A stretch of 64,000 bases of DNA from assembly GCF_008330945.1 (NCBI RefSeq), contig NZ_CP043488.1:1834501-1898500 (forward strand), given 5' to 3'. The stretch comes from Labrys sp. KNU-23. Its GTDB lineage: Bacteria > Pseudomonadota > Alphaproteobacteria > Rhizobiales > Labraceae. The notes beneath the pieces were generated by a model, which worked only from the letters and a program-made list of their open reading frames with translations, was not told the origin of the DNA and did no database searches. Positions 33,637-40,952 of this stretch are shown piece after piece. The translations under genes and the position numbers were made by a program. The number at the start of each line of letters is the position of its first letter. Position 1 is the stretch's first letter.

Positions 33637-34524
33637 GTGACCCCGCCGGAAACAAGACGTGGCTGGCGAAACAGCAAGCACGCCGCCGAATATCTCCTGC
33701 TGCGCGGCCTCGTCGGCCTTCTGCACATTCTGCCGCTCGATTTCGGCTCTTGGGCCATGGGCTCCATGTGGCGCCTGATCGCGCCGCGACTACGCCGTCA
33801 CGAGCGGGCATTACAGCATCTGGCAGCAGCCTATCCTACAATGAGCGCCGCCGAGATCGATGCGCTGGCGCGCACCATGTGGATGCATCTGGGGCGAACA
33901 TTTGCCGAAAGCCTGATGGTGGATCGCATCGTCAAGGCGGGGCGGGTCGAGGATGCAAGCGGGCCACTGGTCGAAACGGTGAAGGCCAGCGGCAAAGGCG
34001 TCGTTTTCGTTTCGCTCCACACGGGAAATTGGGAACTGGTCGTCATTCCGACTGTGACGAGCGGCATCAAGGTTGCTGGCGTCTATCAGCGCATGAAGAA
34101 TCCGAAGGTTGATGACTACGTCGCGCTCGTGCGTCGTGACCGCTATCCGCGCGGGCTCTTCGTCAAGGGCGCGAATGTCGGCAAGAAGCTGCTGCGCATC
34201 GTGCGCAGTGGCGGCGCAATCGCGTTGCTGGCTGATTTGCGCGACCGCAATGGGCTTTCCGTTCCGTTTTTCGGACGACCAGCCCCCTCGACCACCTTTC
34301 CTGCCCTACTTGCCCGAGGCAGCGATGCCCTGCTGGTTGCGGCCCGAGTCATCCGGACAGGCGGCGTGCGCTTTCGAATCGAAGCTGAAATCCTCGATGT
34401 ACCCCGCACCGACGATCGAGATGCCGATGTCGACGAGGCAACACGCCGGACACACCAGCTCTTTGAAAAATGGGTGCGTGAATATCCCGAACAATGGATG
34501 TGGGCCCACCGCCGGTGGGGATAG
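33637..34524 (+). CDS. Lipid A-type lauroyl/acyl acyltransferase (LpxL/HtrB family)
   Basis: A 295-residue membrane-anchored acyltransferase. An N-terminal hydrophobic helix is in 'LLLRGLVGLLHILPLDFGSWA'. The catalytic H-x4-E motif is H-T-G-N-W-E, followed by 'GVYQRMKNPKVDD', 'GAIALLADLRDRNGLSVPFFGRPA' and 'EQWMWAHRRWG', all LPLAT hallmarks. The GTG at 33637 gives family length; the open frame continues upstream to 33430 with no homologous sequence, and ATG 33484 is the alternative. Likely adds a secondary acyl chain to lipid A or a related lipid. It stands alone among small stress-type genes. Confidence 0.85.
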   Translation: MTPPETRRGWRNSKHAAEYLLLRGLVGLLHILPLDFGSWAMGSMWRLIAPRLRRHERALQHLAAAYPTMSAAEIDALARTMWMHLGRTFAESLMVDRIVKAGRVEDASGPLVETVKASGKGVVFVSLHTGNWELVVIPTVTSGIKVAGVYQRMKNPKVDDYVALVRRDRYPRGLFVKGANVGKKLLRIVRSGGAIALLADLRDRNGLSVPFFGRPAPSTTFPALLARGSDALLVAARVIRTGGVRFRIEAEILDVPRTDDRDADVDEATRRTHQLFEKWVREYPEQWMWAHRRWG

Positions 34525-34662
34525 CCGTCATTCATCGAAATCGGTGCAATTGGTATTGAGATACGGCCTTGCCTAATACCTCCAAGACAGCGGCAAATTT
34601 AGTTGTCAGATATTTCGTCGTAATTTCAAATATATAATGACAATTCTGGCAACGTATGATAG

Positions 34663-34678
34663 TTTGACATATGTCAAA
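34663..34678. promoter_or_regulatory. 16-base perfect palindrome spanning a start codon
   Basis: TTTGACATATGTCAAA, whose central ATG (34671) is the start of the next gene. A repressor bound here would block both transcription and translation initiation. Confidence 0.45.
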
Positions 34679-35156
34679 ATTAGATTTTTTTGTTCCTTCT
34701 GAGCTTTTTGTAAAATCAAAATCTGCCGGATGGACTCGAAATTCTCTAAAATATCGACGGTTTGACAGCCTCGCCTCGGCCGTAAAATTCGCCATGGACG
34801 AGTATGGAGCCAATCTTAACGGGACCTCCATTCATACGAATACGGACGAATATACAGGTTCCGCCATTCGCTCTCTCTATGAGAGTGAACATTATCCGCT
34901 GAAGGGCAGGCACGCCGTTCTAGGTGGCGCCAAACACGGCGCATTTTCGGCCCCTCGAAACCCGCAGGCGGCAAGCCACAAGTTCAAGATCGGCGACACC
35001 GTCATCTATTTGCGTCCGGGCTTGGTGGGCCGGAGCGGCTATTACGAAGTCGTCAAGGTCCTTCCCGTCGAACATGCGGAACCTGCCTACCGCATCAAGA
35101 GCAAGATCGATCAGCATGTGCGCGCCGTCAAAGAGCGTGAGATAGCGCCCGCCTGA
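34671..35156 (+). CDS. Fusion of two small Hyphomicrobiales protein families
   Basis: A 161-residue protein. Residues about 1-75 ([13 protein letters not shown], '[20 protein letters not shown]', '[15 protein letters not shown]') resemble a stand-alone small family of rhizobia. Residues about 98-160 ('[13 protein letters not shown]', '[22 protein letters not shown]') match the family at 32594 and 39613. The 5' third is AT-rich in codon use while the 3' half is GC-rich like the surroundings, suggesting the halves have different histories. No SD is obvious. Function unknown. Confidence 0.68.
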   Translation: MSKLDFFVPSELFVKSKSAGWTRNSLKYRRFDSLASAVKFAMDEYGANLNGTSIHTNTDEYTGSAIRSLYESEHYPLKGRHAVLGGAKHGAFSAPRNPQAASHKFKIGDTVIYLRPGLVGRSGYYEVVKVLPVEHAEPAYRIKSKIDQHVRAVKEREIAPA

Positions 35157-35172
35157 CGGCTTGATCCCAGCC

Positions 35173-35214
35173 GGCCGATCGCGATCGGCCCGATTGCCAA
35201 AAATATCGGCCTTT
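35173..35214 (+). promoter_or_regulatory. Alternative-hairpin leader of rpsU copy 2
   Basis: A perfect 18-base palindrome GGCCGATCGCGATCGGCC (35173-35190) overlaps a second potential stem in which GGCCCGAT (35187-35194) pairs with ATCGGCC (35205-35211), followed by TTTT. The two stems are mutually exclusive, the classic layout of an attenuator, about 64 bases before the TTG start. Confidence 0.55.
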
Positions 35215-35277
35215 TGGAGCAATAGACCATGCTCGGAATGGCTCCCCTTTCTACCCAACCGAAAAGGAGACGACTCA

Positions 35278-35568
35278 TTGCAAGTGCTCGTGCGGGACAA
35301 CAATGTCGAACAGGCCCTACGCGTATTGAAAAAGAAGCTGCAGCGCGAAGGTCTCTTCCGCGAGATGAAGCGCCGCAGGGCCTATGAAAAGCCCTCGGAA
35401 AGAAAAACCAGGGAAAAGGCCGAAGCTGTGCGCCGTGCCCGCAAGCTCGCGCGCAAGCAGGCCCAGCGCGAAGGTCTTCTCCCGCGTCCCAAGCAAAACG
35501 AAAATGCCGCCAAGCGCAGTGGCCCCGGGCGAGCCCCGTCTTCGGTGCCCCCCGTTTCGGCTTCGTGA
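35278..35568 (+). CDS. rpsU: 30S ribosomal protein S21, copy 2, TTG start
   Basis: A 96-residue paralogue of the S21 at 32209: '[20 protein letters not shown]', '[16 protein letters not shown]'-type core (here [16 protein letters not shown]) and '[20 protein letters not shown]'. The start is TTG at 35278 with AAAAGGAGA seven bases upstream; no ATG is available in the conserved position. The two copies share most of residues 1-70 and differ in the tail. Specialised S21 copies could tune ribosome initiation; that is inference. Confidence 0.92.
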   Translation: MQVLVRDNNVEQALRVLKKKLQREGLFREMKRRRAYEKPSERKTREKAEAVRRARKLARKQAQREGLLPRPKQNENAAKRSGPGRAPSSVPPVSAS

Positions 35569-35673
35569 CATCTTCCCCAGTTCTCCCCTTGCGATGAACC
35601 ATTTCGTCATTGCAAGGGGCCTTCGGCATCGACTGTGCGCCTGAAGCGAGGATCGTTGTTCCAGGTTCCAATC

Positions 35674-35722
35674 TGGAGCATCGTGTCGGAAAGTGGTTCC
35701 GGGTTTCGGGAAAGACGATACA
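35674..35722. repeat. 'GAGCATCGT...ACGAT' palindromic repeat, copy 1
   Basis: GAGCATCGTGTCGGAAAGTGG...GTTTCGGGAAAGACGAT, related to the copy at 38883. This is a widespread form of intergenic palindrome in Hyphomicrobiales. Confidence 0.65.
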
Positions 35723-35733
35723 ACGACGAAGAT

Positions 35734-35770
35734 CACGGCACCGGTTCCGAAAATCGGCTCCGGTGCCGTG
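35734..35770. terminator. Strong hairpin after rpsU copy 2
   Basis: CACGGCACCGG / CCGGTGCCGTG, eleven-base perfect arms, with an inner CCGA-AAA-TCGG stem. No T tract follows. It lies 166 bases after the rpsU stop and 26 bases before the next small gene. Confidence 0.5.
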
Positions 35771-35795
35771 GAGCAAAACACTTTGGGGGAATGCG

Positions 35796-35999
35796 ATGGC
35801 GAGGCCGGTTCACCCTATCGAGCGTCTTTGCCGTGCTCCCTGCCGCGATCATGGCCAGGTGAAAGGCTCGTCATTCGATGGCAAGCCGATATGGGAATCC
35901 TGTCGTGACGAAGCGATGCCGATCTTGGGGGCACTGAAGGCGGGGGATTGGCTGCCGAACGGGCTCGTGGTGAGGAAAGATGATCACCGCTCGATCTAA
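35796..35999 (+). CDS. Small hypothetical protein with four Cys/His-type residues
   Basis: A 67-residue frame starting M-A-R-P-V-H-P-I-E-R-L-C-R-A-P-C-R-D-H, with 'GKPIWESCRDEAMPILGALKAGDWLPNGLVV'. GGGGGA lies six bases before the ATG. C-x3-C-x2-H could bind metal. It overlaps the next small HTH gene by 20 bases, suggesting coupling. No family recognised. Confidence 0.5.
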   Translation: MARPVHPIERLCRAPCRDHGQVKGSSFDGKPIWESCRDEAMPILGALKAGDWLPNGLVVRKDDHRSI

Positions 36000-36237
36000 T
36001 GGCCTCGCCCGGGCAATCAAGCGGGCACGCATGGATCCATCGTGGCTCGCCATGCGGGTCGGCGTCGATCCGGCCGTCCTCGAAGGATGGATCCAGGGGC
36101 GCGAACCTATACCACGCGAGATGGCGGTACGGCTCTCGGCCAAGCTCAAGACGACGGTCGCCGATGTCTTGTTTGGCGTGGATTATGGCCAAACCGGTGA
36201 TGGCACCGGGTGGCAGATGAGGCGCCGGGGACGTTGA
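35980..36237 (+). CDS. Small XRE-like helix-turn-helix protein
   Basis: An 85-residue protein: 'LARAIKRARMDPSWLAMRVGVDPAVLEGWIQG' reads as a Cro/C1-type HTH, with 'REPIPREMAVRLSAKLKTTVADVLFGVDYG' completing the five-helix domain. GAGG lies upstream of the ATG within the preceding gene. Probably a DNA-binding regulator; target unknown. Confidence 0.62.
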   Translation: MITARSNGLARAIKRARMDPSWLAMRVGVDPAVLEGWIQGREPIPREMAVRLSAKLKTTVADVLFGVDYGQTGDGTGWQMRRRGR

Positions 36238-36259
36238 TGGATATTCTGCCCGGCGATGC

Positions 36260-36285
36260 AAAAAAGGCCGGGCGCGAACCCGGCC
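36260..36285 (-). terminator. Rho-independent terminator of cold-shock gene 1
   Basis: On the minus strand GGCCGGG-N6-CCCGGCC is followed by TTTTTT, about 65 bases after the csp stop. Confidence 0.88.
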
Positions 36286-36347
36286 TCCATCGAGCCTCTC
36301 AACAGACTTTGCCAGTACATCCGTGGTCAAAGACTGCCGGCGCTATT

Positions 36348-36557
36348 TTATACGGTCTGCAGATTCTCGGCAGAGGCCTTGCCGCTGCGGCTATCCGCGA
36401 CGACGTCGAAACTGACCTTCTGGCCTTCACGAAGGTCAGACATGCCGGCCCGCTCGACAGCGCTCACATGGACGAAGACGTCCCGATTGCCATCTTCAAG
36501 AGCGATGAAGCCATACCCCTTCTGGGAGTTGTACCACTTGACGGTGCCTATGCTCAC
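36348..36557 (-). CDS. Cold-shock protein, CspA family, copy 1 (GTG start)
   Basis: A 69-residue single CSD: M-S-I-G-T-V-K-W-Y-N-S-Q-K-G-Y-G-F-I (RNP1 K-G-Y-G-F-I) and D-V-F-V-H-V-S (RNP2). The start codon is GTG at 36557 with AAGGA eight bases upstream. It acts as an RNA chaperone binding single-stranded nucleic acid. A long upstream region (about 200 bases to the next AT-rich tract) leaves room for the structured leader usual for csp genes. It has its own terminator. Confidence 0.93.
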   Translation of the reverse strand: MSIGTVKWYNSQKGYGFIALEDGNRDVFVHVSAVERAGMSDLREGQKVSFDVVADSRSGKASAENLQTV

Positions 36558-37001
36558 GACGATTTCCTTTCAATCGACATAGATAAACCTGCCCATTGAT
36601 ATCAATGGACGCTGCATTTCTACCGAAATTGTCGGGTGGAATCGTCAAAAGCGAATTATAGATCGCCTGGTAATTCATCAGCAATATCGATGGTTTTCTA
36701 TACATATCAAAAATGTTCGAAAAAAGATAGACATAAAATTAATTTCTATTGAGGATTTAAATGGAGGAATTGCCACTATTTCTCAGCTTCACATCGCCTC
36801 GACTCGGCGAGCGCGCCGCTCGCCCACGCTGCTTTCAACCAGAAAGCAAGGTCCAATGCAGAAGCCTGAACCAACCAGCCGCTCCGGCCGAGCAACACAT
36901 TATCCGTGTTATGTCCCTCATACGCACTCGGCGGCAAGGTTCCTGCCCCGCGCGCCCTTCGAGATATCCAACTGGCGGCCAAGGCGTCATTTGCCCGGAA
37001 A
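36558..37001. other. Leader/promoter region of cold-shock gene 1 and gene-free flank
   Basis: About 440 bases. The half next to the csp gene is AT-rich (36600-36770) and probably holds its promoter and 5' leader. The rest shows no supported gene. Confidence 0.5.
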
Positions 37002-37205
37002 CTATTGTCGCTTGTCCTCGCTGGGGTTGCGGGGAAAGACAATCAGGTCACTCGTAACGCCATAGGACAAAAAGCGGCCTCGATGATCATAGACAGGTAC
37101 CGCTCGGGCGCCCGCACTTTGCCCGCGCGCGGCCCAATAGGCATTTATCATTGCAGCCTGGCGTTCTGCTTCGTCCAGTGACGAGCCTTGATCGGCATCA
37201 TTCAT
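37002..37205 (-). CDS. Small hypothetical protein ('A-Y-W-A-A-R-G' type)
   Basis: A 67-residue protein: M-N-D-A-D-Q-G-S-S-L-D-E-A-E-R-Q-A-A-M, then 'INAYWAARGQSAGARAVPVYDHRGRFLSYGVTSDLIVFPRNP'. The central motif and 'SDL' resemble small proteins common in rhizobia. The start at 37205 has GGGGAG seven bases upstream. Function unknown. Confidence 0.6.
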   Translation of the reverse strand: MNDADQGSSLDEAERQAAMINAYWAARGQSAGARAVPVYDHRGRFLSYGVTSDLIVFPRNPSEDKRQ

Positions 37206-37250
37206 GATAAGCTCCCCACCTGTGCAGATCCTGGGCCGGGCAGGCAAGTC

Positions 37251-37460
37251 TCACCACCACCGCGGCGCTGACCCCGCCTGGTGCGCAGCTTTCATCGCAT
37301 CTCTAATTTGCTCCCACCGCAAATTCGACAGGATTTCTTCAACGGCCAAGCGATGATCATCCATCAGATCCGTGGCCAGAAGTCCTGTAAAATGAAGGAT
37401 GCTTTCCTCTCTTTCGGAATCAGCCATCCGATCGATGATTTTATTGCCTTTGATAGTCAT
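37251..37460 (-). CDS. Small hypothetical protein
   Basis: A 69-residue frame: M-T-I-K-G-N-K-I-I-D-R-M-A-D-S-E-R-E-E-S-I, 'HFTGLLATDLMDDHRLAVEEIL' and 'NLRWEQIRDAMKAAHQAG'; predicted helical. GGGGCG lies upstream of the start. It lies 45 bases upstream of the preceding small gene on the same strand and may be co-transcribed. No family recognised. Confidence 0.5.
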   Translation of the reverse strand: MTIKGNKIIDRMADSEREESILHFTGLLATDLMDDHRLAVEEILSNLRWEQIRDAMKAAHQAGSAPRWW

Positions 37461-37990
37461 GTCGCGCCCCAAACGATTCCGTTGCAGGCGAGAGGATTGA
37501 GGCCGCTCCGCCATCGACGCCTGTATGGGTGCCCCTGTCGATGATGCCCAGCATGATGCGCTTCCTGGCGTCATTCCCCTAGTCAATTTTACATGACATA
37601 GGCTGCAGCCATCCCAGACCTTCTGCCCTTCAGGTTGAAATACCAGCAATCAGCCCGCCCCTCCCAAGGTCACGTCCCAAAACATAATCGTAGGTCCATC
37701 GTCCAAAAGCTGCTAGAATTCTTGAGGAGTGGCAGCTCTTCTCAATTTGATCTCCCAGCTTGCAACTTGGGATCGTTGCACCTGGGATCGACAGTGAAAT
37801 TTGTACATTGCCATTCTCGCCGTTCACTCAATGCAGCGATCATCGTCTTTTGCGTGATCGGCCTCTCAGCGGCAGCCTCTGTGCTTGCCAGCACGGATTG
37901 ATGCCTTCCTCACTCGGGGAGTGGCTGGCGTTCTCCCATTATCATCTCGCCCCCCGAGACGAGCGACGACCGAACCGCTGGAGGATCGAA
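37461..37990. other. Gene-poor interval with a possible 35-residue membrane peptide
   Basis: 530 bases. The only candidate is a GTG frame at 37794-37901 coding V-K-F-V-H-C-H... with a hydrophobic stretch 'AAIIVFCVIGLSAAASVL', weak SD; not strong enough to call as a gene. Confidence 0.3.
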
Positions 37991-38323
37991 ATGTCGAACG
38001 ACAATGTACATTTCAATGCCGAGGAGTTCGGACGGGAGCAAAACCAGGGCTATCTGGAGGGATGGCAAGCCGGCGGTGAAGAGGTGCCTCATTCGCTGAG
38101 GCATCGAAGCGCCAGCTATCGTTATGGCTGGTCGAATGGAAGGGATGACCGTCTCGGCAAGGCGAGTTTGTCCAGCGAGTTGAAACTCATGCGCTCCAAT
38201 GCCGTGCTTGCCATCGACATGGCCAGGGGGCCACATGACCGAAGGGCCCTTTGGAGACCAAAAGCTGAATGGGCCGGGCATCACGGTCGGCGTTTCCAGA
38301 CGGATTCTTGGATGCGAGACTGA
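37991..38323 (+). CDS. Rmf/CrpP-like small protein
   Basis: A 110-residue frame. Residues about 10-55, 'GREQNQGYLEGWQAGGEEV' and 'YRYGWSNGRDDRLGKAS', have the G-x2-A-G ... W-x2-G-R/W layout of ribosome-modulation-factor-like proteins of alphaproteobacteria. GGAGG lies six bases before the ATG. The C-terminal 40 residues look unlike the family and overlap the next frame by 89 bases, so a frameshift or readthrough extension is possible. If Rmf-like, it would bind ribosomes in stationary phase, which fits the S21/csp neighbourhood. Confidence 0.5.
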   Translation: MSNDNVHFNAEEFGREQNQGYLEGWQAGGEEVPHSLRHRSASYRYGWSNGRDDRLGKASLSSELKLMRSNAVLAIDMARGPHDRRALWRPKAEWAGHHGRRFQTDSWMRD

Positions 38324-38489
38324 TATTGAGCCACTGTATCTCCTCTTGGTGAAAGCCGCGACCGAAGCCGGATGGAGCCGTGCGGAAATTGCGATTGCCG
38401 TCACCCACCTCGCGGATCTCTCGCTCATCGGCAAGAAATGCCGAAACGACAACGCCGAACTGGAAGGCAAGGGAATGTTTGAGCGCTGA
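38235..38489 (+). CDS. Small hypothetical protein overlapping the Rmf-like gene
   Basis: An 84-residue frame: M-T-E-G-P-F-G-D-Q-K, 'IEPLYLLLVKAATEAGWSRAEIAIAVTHLADLSLIGK'. The amphipathic helical core with A-A-x-E-A-G-W is seen in small rhizobial proteins. GGGGG lies five bases before the ATG. It overlaps the preceding frame out of phase by 89 bases; one of the two may be shorter than shown. Confidence 0.5.
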   Translation: MTEGPFGDQKLNGPGITVGVSRRILGCETDIEPLYLLLVKAATEAGWSRAEIAIAVTHLADLSLIGKKCRNDNAELEGKGMFER

Positions 38490-38651
38490 ACTTCCGGTCA
38501 CTGGCTTCGCGTTTCGCATGTTGCAGGAACTGGGAGCGAATCTCGCCAGACGCTCCAGGACTCTCGGGAATATGGATCACACATGGTCAAGATCGCATCC
38601 TCCGACAGCCTGCGAGAGGAATTCATGCTCTCAAGACAGGCGGTAGGTACT

Positions 38652-38885
38652 ATGAGCGAGGACAAAGGGCGACCGAACGAATGGGCGGTCGAGCATGGGG
38701 CAATAGATGTGGCAGCCAGATTCAGGATCGATGCCGACACACTCACCCGTGACCAGCAGATAGCCAGACTCAAAGCCCTTCGGCTGGCGCACGAGGCCGC
38801 CCAACCCAAGGTGGGAGCAGTGGTCAAACCGTTGCGGTCCAGCAAGAAACCACGACGGGCGAAGACTCAATCGCATCGGGGCTAG
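38652..38885 (+). CDS. Small basic 'K-A-L-R-L-A' family protein 2
   Basis: A 77-residue protein: M-S-E-D-K-G-R-P-N-E-W-A-V-E-H-G, 'DADTLTRDQQIARLKALRLAHEAAQ' and tail 'KKPRRAKTQ'. Paralogue of the protein at 33181. ATG 38652 has AGG five bases upstream; the frame is open to ATG 38583, the alternative. Its TAG stop is the first triplet of the palindromic repeat at 38883. Function unknown. Confidence 0.6.
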   Translation: MSEDKGRPNEWAVEHGAIDVAARFRIDADTLTRDQQIARLKALRLAHEAAQPKVGAVVKPLRSSKKPRRAKTQSHRG

Positions 38886-38930
38886 AGCATCGTACCGAAA
38901 GTGGACGCCGGTTTTCGGAAAAAACGATGC
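38883..38930. repeat. 'TAGAGCATCGT...ACGATGC' palindromic repeat, copy 2
   Basis: TAGAGCATCGTACCGAAAGTGG then CCGGTTTTCGGAAAAAACGATGC; nested dyads GCATCGT/ACGATGC and CCGAAA/TTTCGG. It begins with the stop codon of the preceding gene. Confidence 0.75.
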
Positions 38931-39612
38931 GGCAACAAAAACTTACAGTGTCGGATCCGATGCTGTCGACCGTTGGCCAGACTTGAGCGTTCAAACCGAC
39001 ACGGACTCTGACGTGGGCGACCTCCCGACTTTGCTGCGGTTGGCCTGACAGCACAGAGCTCAGAGCAGCAGGAACGGCTAGCCCCGCAGCCACCCTTGCG
39101 ATCTGGAAGCTTCCGGTAAGTGCCCTGTGTCGAGACGATGATCCGATGTCGTCACCAACGGCCTATCGAAACCAAGCCTGCACATCACTGCCGAGATTGG
39201 CATAGTATTCGCGATGGAGATCCGAGTCGGGACGATGATGGGCCCCTTGCTGGAACTGCACAGGATCCACGTCGACGTTCGTTTGGCGTTGAAACAAAAG
39301 ACGCGCCAGAGGCACGCGTTGTATAAGGGAGCTCCGACCAGAGGCTCAGTGGTTCGCATCGCCCCTGGCCGGTTCCCACCGGGAGAGAGCGAATCCCTGC
39401 AACCAGTCCGGGACATCTATCAGATATGCGACTGAGTGTCCGATAAATCGAGGCAGTCACAAAGACCGTCAGGTTGCCTCCGGCAGGCCCCTTTGTCGCG
39501 GCAGGCCCAATAGCGCCAAATGGGGGTCAGCTACGAGGCATTTAACTCGTAAGCGAGCTTGAAGATAGCTTCGCAGAGCCCCTATACCCGACAAGATCGG
39601 CCTATGCTGGCG
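38886..39612. other. Gene-free interval
   Basis: About 730 bases beyond the repeat at 38883. Short frames exist on both strands but none has a credible SD or recognisable motif. Confidence 0.4.
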
Positions 39613-39840
39613 TCATCGGCGAGACGGCAGGATATTGAGCTGATCGGCGGTCTTCATGGCGTTCAGTTCGCGCTGCCTGACCGTCCGCTCCAATGATTCT
39701 CCGATACTCTTGATCCTGTAAACAGGCTCCGAACCGTCGGCAGGCAAAAGCCGGATAATTTCATAGGCCTTGTCCTGCTGGCAGGCGAGAGCAAGTCTCA
39801 AGGTAACGAAATCGCCAATCCCAAAAACATGTATGCCCAT
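39613..39840 (-). CDS. Small 'F-x-I-G-D ... Y-R-I-K-S' family protein
   Basis: A 75-residue protein that is nearly all family core: H-V-F-G-I-G-D-F-V-T-L-R-L, 'KAYEIIRLLPADGSEPVYRIKSIGESLERTVRQREL'. It is the closest of the three window members to the usual family length. AGGG lies upstream of the ATG. Probably a small beta-rich protein; function unknown. Confidence 0.75.
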   Translation of the reverse strand: MGIHVFGIGDFVTLRLALACQQDKAYEIIRLLPADGSEPVYRIKSIGESLERTVRQRELNAMKTADQLNILPSRR

Positions 39841-40268
39841 CCGCTGCCCTATGATTCGATCGTGTTCTTGAACGGGTTTGGCACTGCCGCCCCTATTCCC
39901 CCGTGGATCGGATTTCGGCGTTCAACGAAGCAGATCAGGAAGACGGAAATGCCTTGAGCTTTGATGAAAAAACTGCGGACGAGCGCGAGGCCCGCCGCAT
40001 CGTGTCTGTCTTTATTGCAGAACTTTTACCCGATCAGCATTCCCTGTCACGAATGAGACCAGCAAAAGCCTTCATATGGACGTCTCGGCTTCATGAGCCG
40101 CCGTTGAAAACGACAATGATCCGAACGCCCATAATATCCCTAGAGAAAGGCGCGTTCATGACAGAACGCTTGTTTGCTCTAGCTCCTTGTTTCCAAGCCA
40201 ATCCGAGGGATCGGCTAGAGCGTCTTTGCGATCGAGGCAATTCCGCCTCGTTGCAAGACGCTCTAGGG
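39841..40268. other. Interval with mosaic repeat copy F downstream of cold-shock gene 2
   Basis: 428 bases. A GTG frame from 39903 reads 'DEREARRIVSVFIAELLPDQ' but lacks an SD and runs into the repeat, so it is at best a gene remnant. The repeat occupies 40145-40266. Confidence 0.4.
40145..40266. repeat. Mosaic palindromic intergenic repeat, copy F
   Basis: AAGGCGCGTTCATGACAGAACGCTTGTTTGCTCTAG-type module (in pieces), then TAGAGCGTCTTTGCGATC...GCAAGACGCTCTA. The second hairpin ends two bases before the stop of cold-shock gene 2 on the minus strand and may terminate it. Confidence 0.7.
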
Positions 40269-40478
40269 TCAGCCCACCCTGAGGTCGCCGGCCGATGATT
40301 TGCCGGTCTTGCGGTCACGAACCAGTTCGAAGCTGATCTTTTGACCTTCAGCCAACTCGCGCAGGCCAGCGCGCTCCACAGCGCTCACATGCACGAAAAC
40401 ATCGGGTGTTCCGTCATCCGGCTGGATAAATCCATATCCCTTGGTGGAATTGAACCACTTTACAGTACCTGTGCTCAT
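40269..40478 (-). CDS. Cold-shock protein, CspA family, copy 2
   Basis: A 69-residue [21 protein letters not shown] (RNP1), D-V-F-V-H-V-S (RNP2), '[19 protein letters not shown]'. Same length as copy 1 and similar throughout. AGGG lies upstream of the ATG. RNA chaperone. Confidence 0.94.
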   Translation of the reverse strand: MSTGTVKWFNSTKGYGFIQPDDGTPDVFVHVSAVERAGLRELAEGQKISFELVRDRKTGKSSAGDLRVG

Positions 40479-40952
40479 ATCGTGCCCTTTTTGAACTCCC
40501 TTCGCACCTTCCAGGTGGAGGACTATGCCAAGTCACGTCGGTGGAAGGCTGGCTGATTCAAGGGCTTATTGGCCACTGAAGATCGAGGTCACCGGCCAAA
40601 ATCGACATTTTCAGTGTGCGCCGCGCGTCGGAGCCCGTCAAGCCGCAAGTAACCGTCGCAATCGGGCTGCCTTGGATTATACAGCTTCAACGCAGCCCTT
40701 GATCAATCTGCGGTTCCGGCCGATGTCGCTCAGAGCGCATGGGCGGGACGCATATAGGTGCGGCAGGCGATGCCGCCGTGCACCGAGGCCAGATAGTCGG
40801 CCGATGCTACCTTGCCGGTCGCCTCTCACCCGGCGCCCTTGGCGGGACGTCGGGGCGTGACGGACCCGGCCTTGTTTCCAAGGCCGGAAGGCACATGATG
40901 ATCGCTCGTCCATCGCCGTCGCCCGGAGTGAGATGACAACCAGGAGCCTGCC
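40479..40952. other. Gene-free interval between cold-shock gene 2 and the cupin gene
   Basis: 474 bases containing the promoter side of both divergent genes. No supported frame. Confidence 0.4.

Noticed and set aside
39214..39435. 73-codon plus-strand frame in the gap before 39613
   Set aside because: No SD and no recognisable pattern; a minus-strand frame overlaps it equally.
39903..40298. GTG frame with 'DEREARRIVSVFIAEL'
   Set aside because: It has no SD and reads through a palindromic repeat; possibly a gene remnant but not supported.
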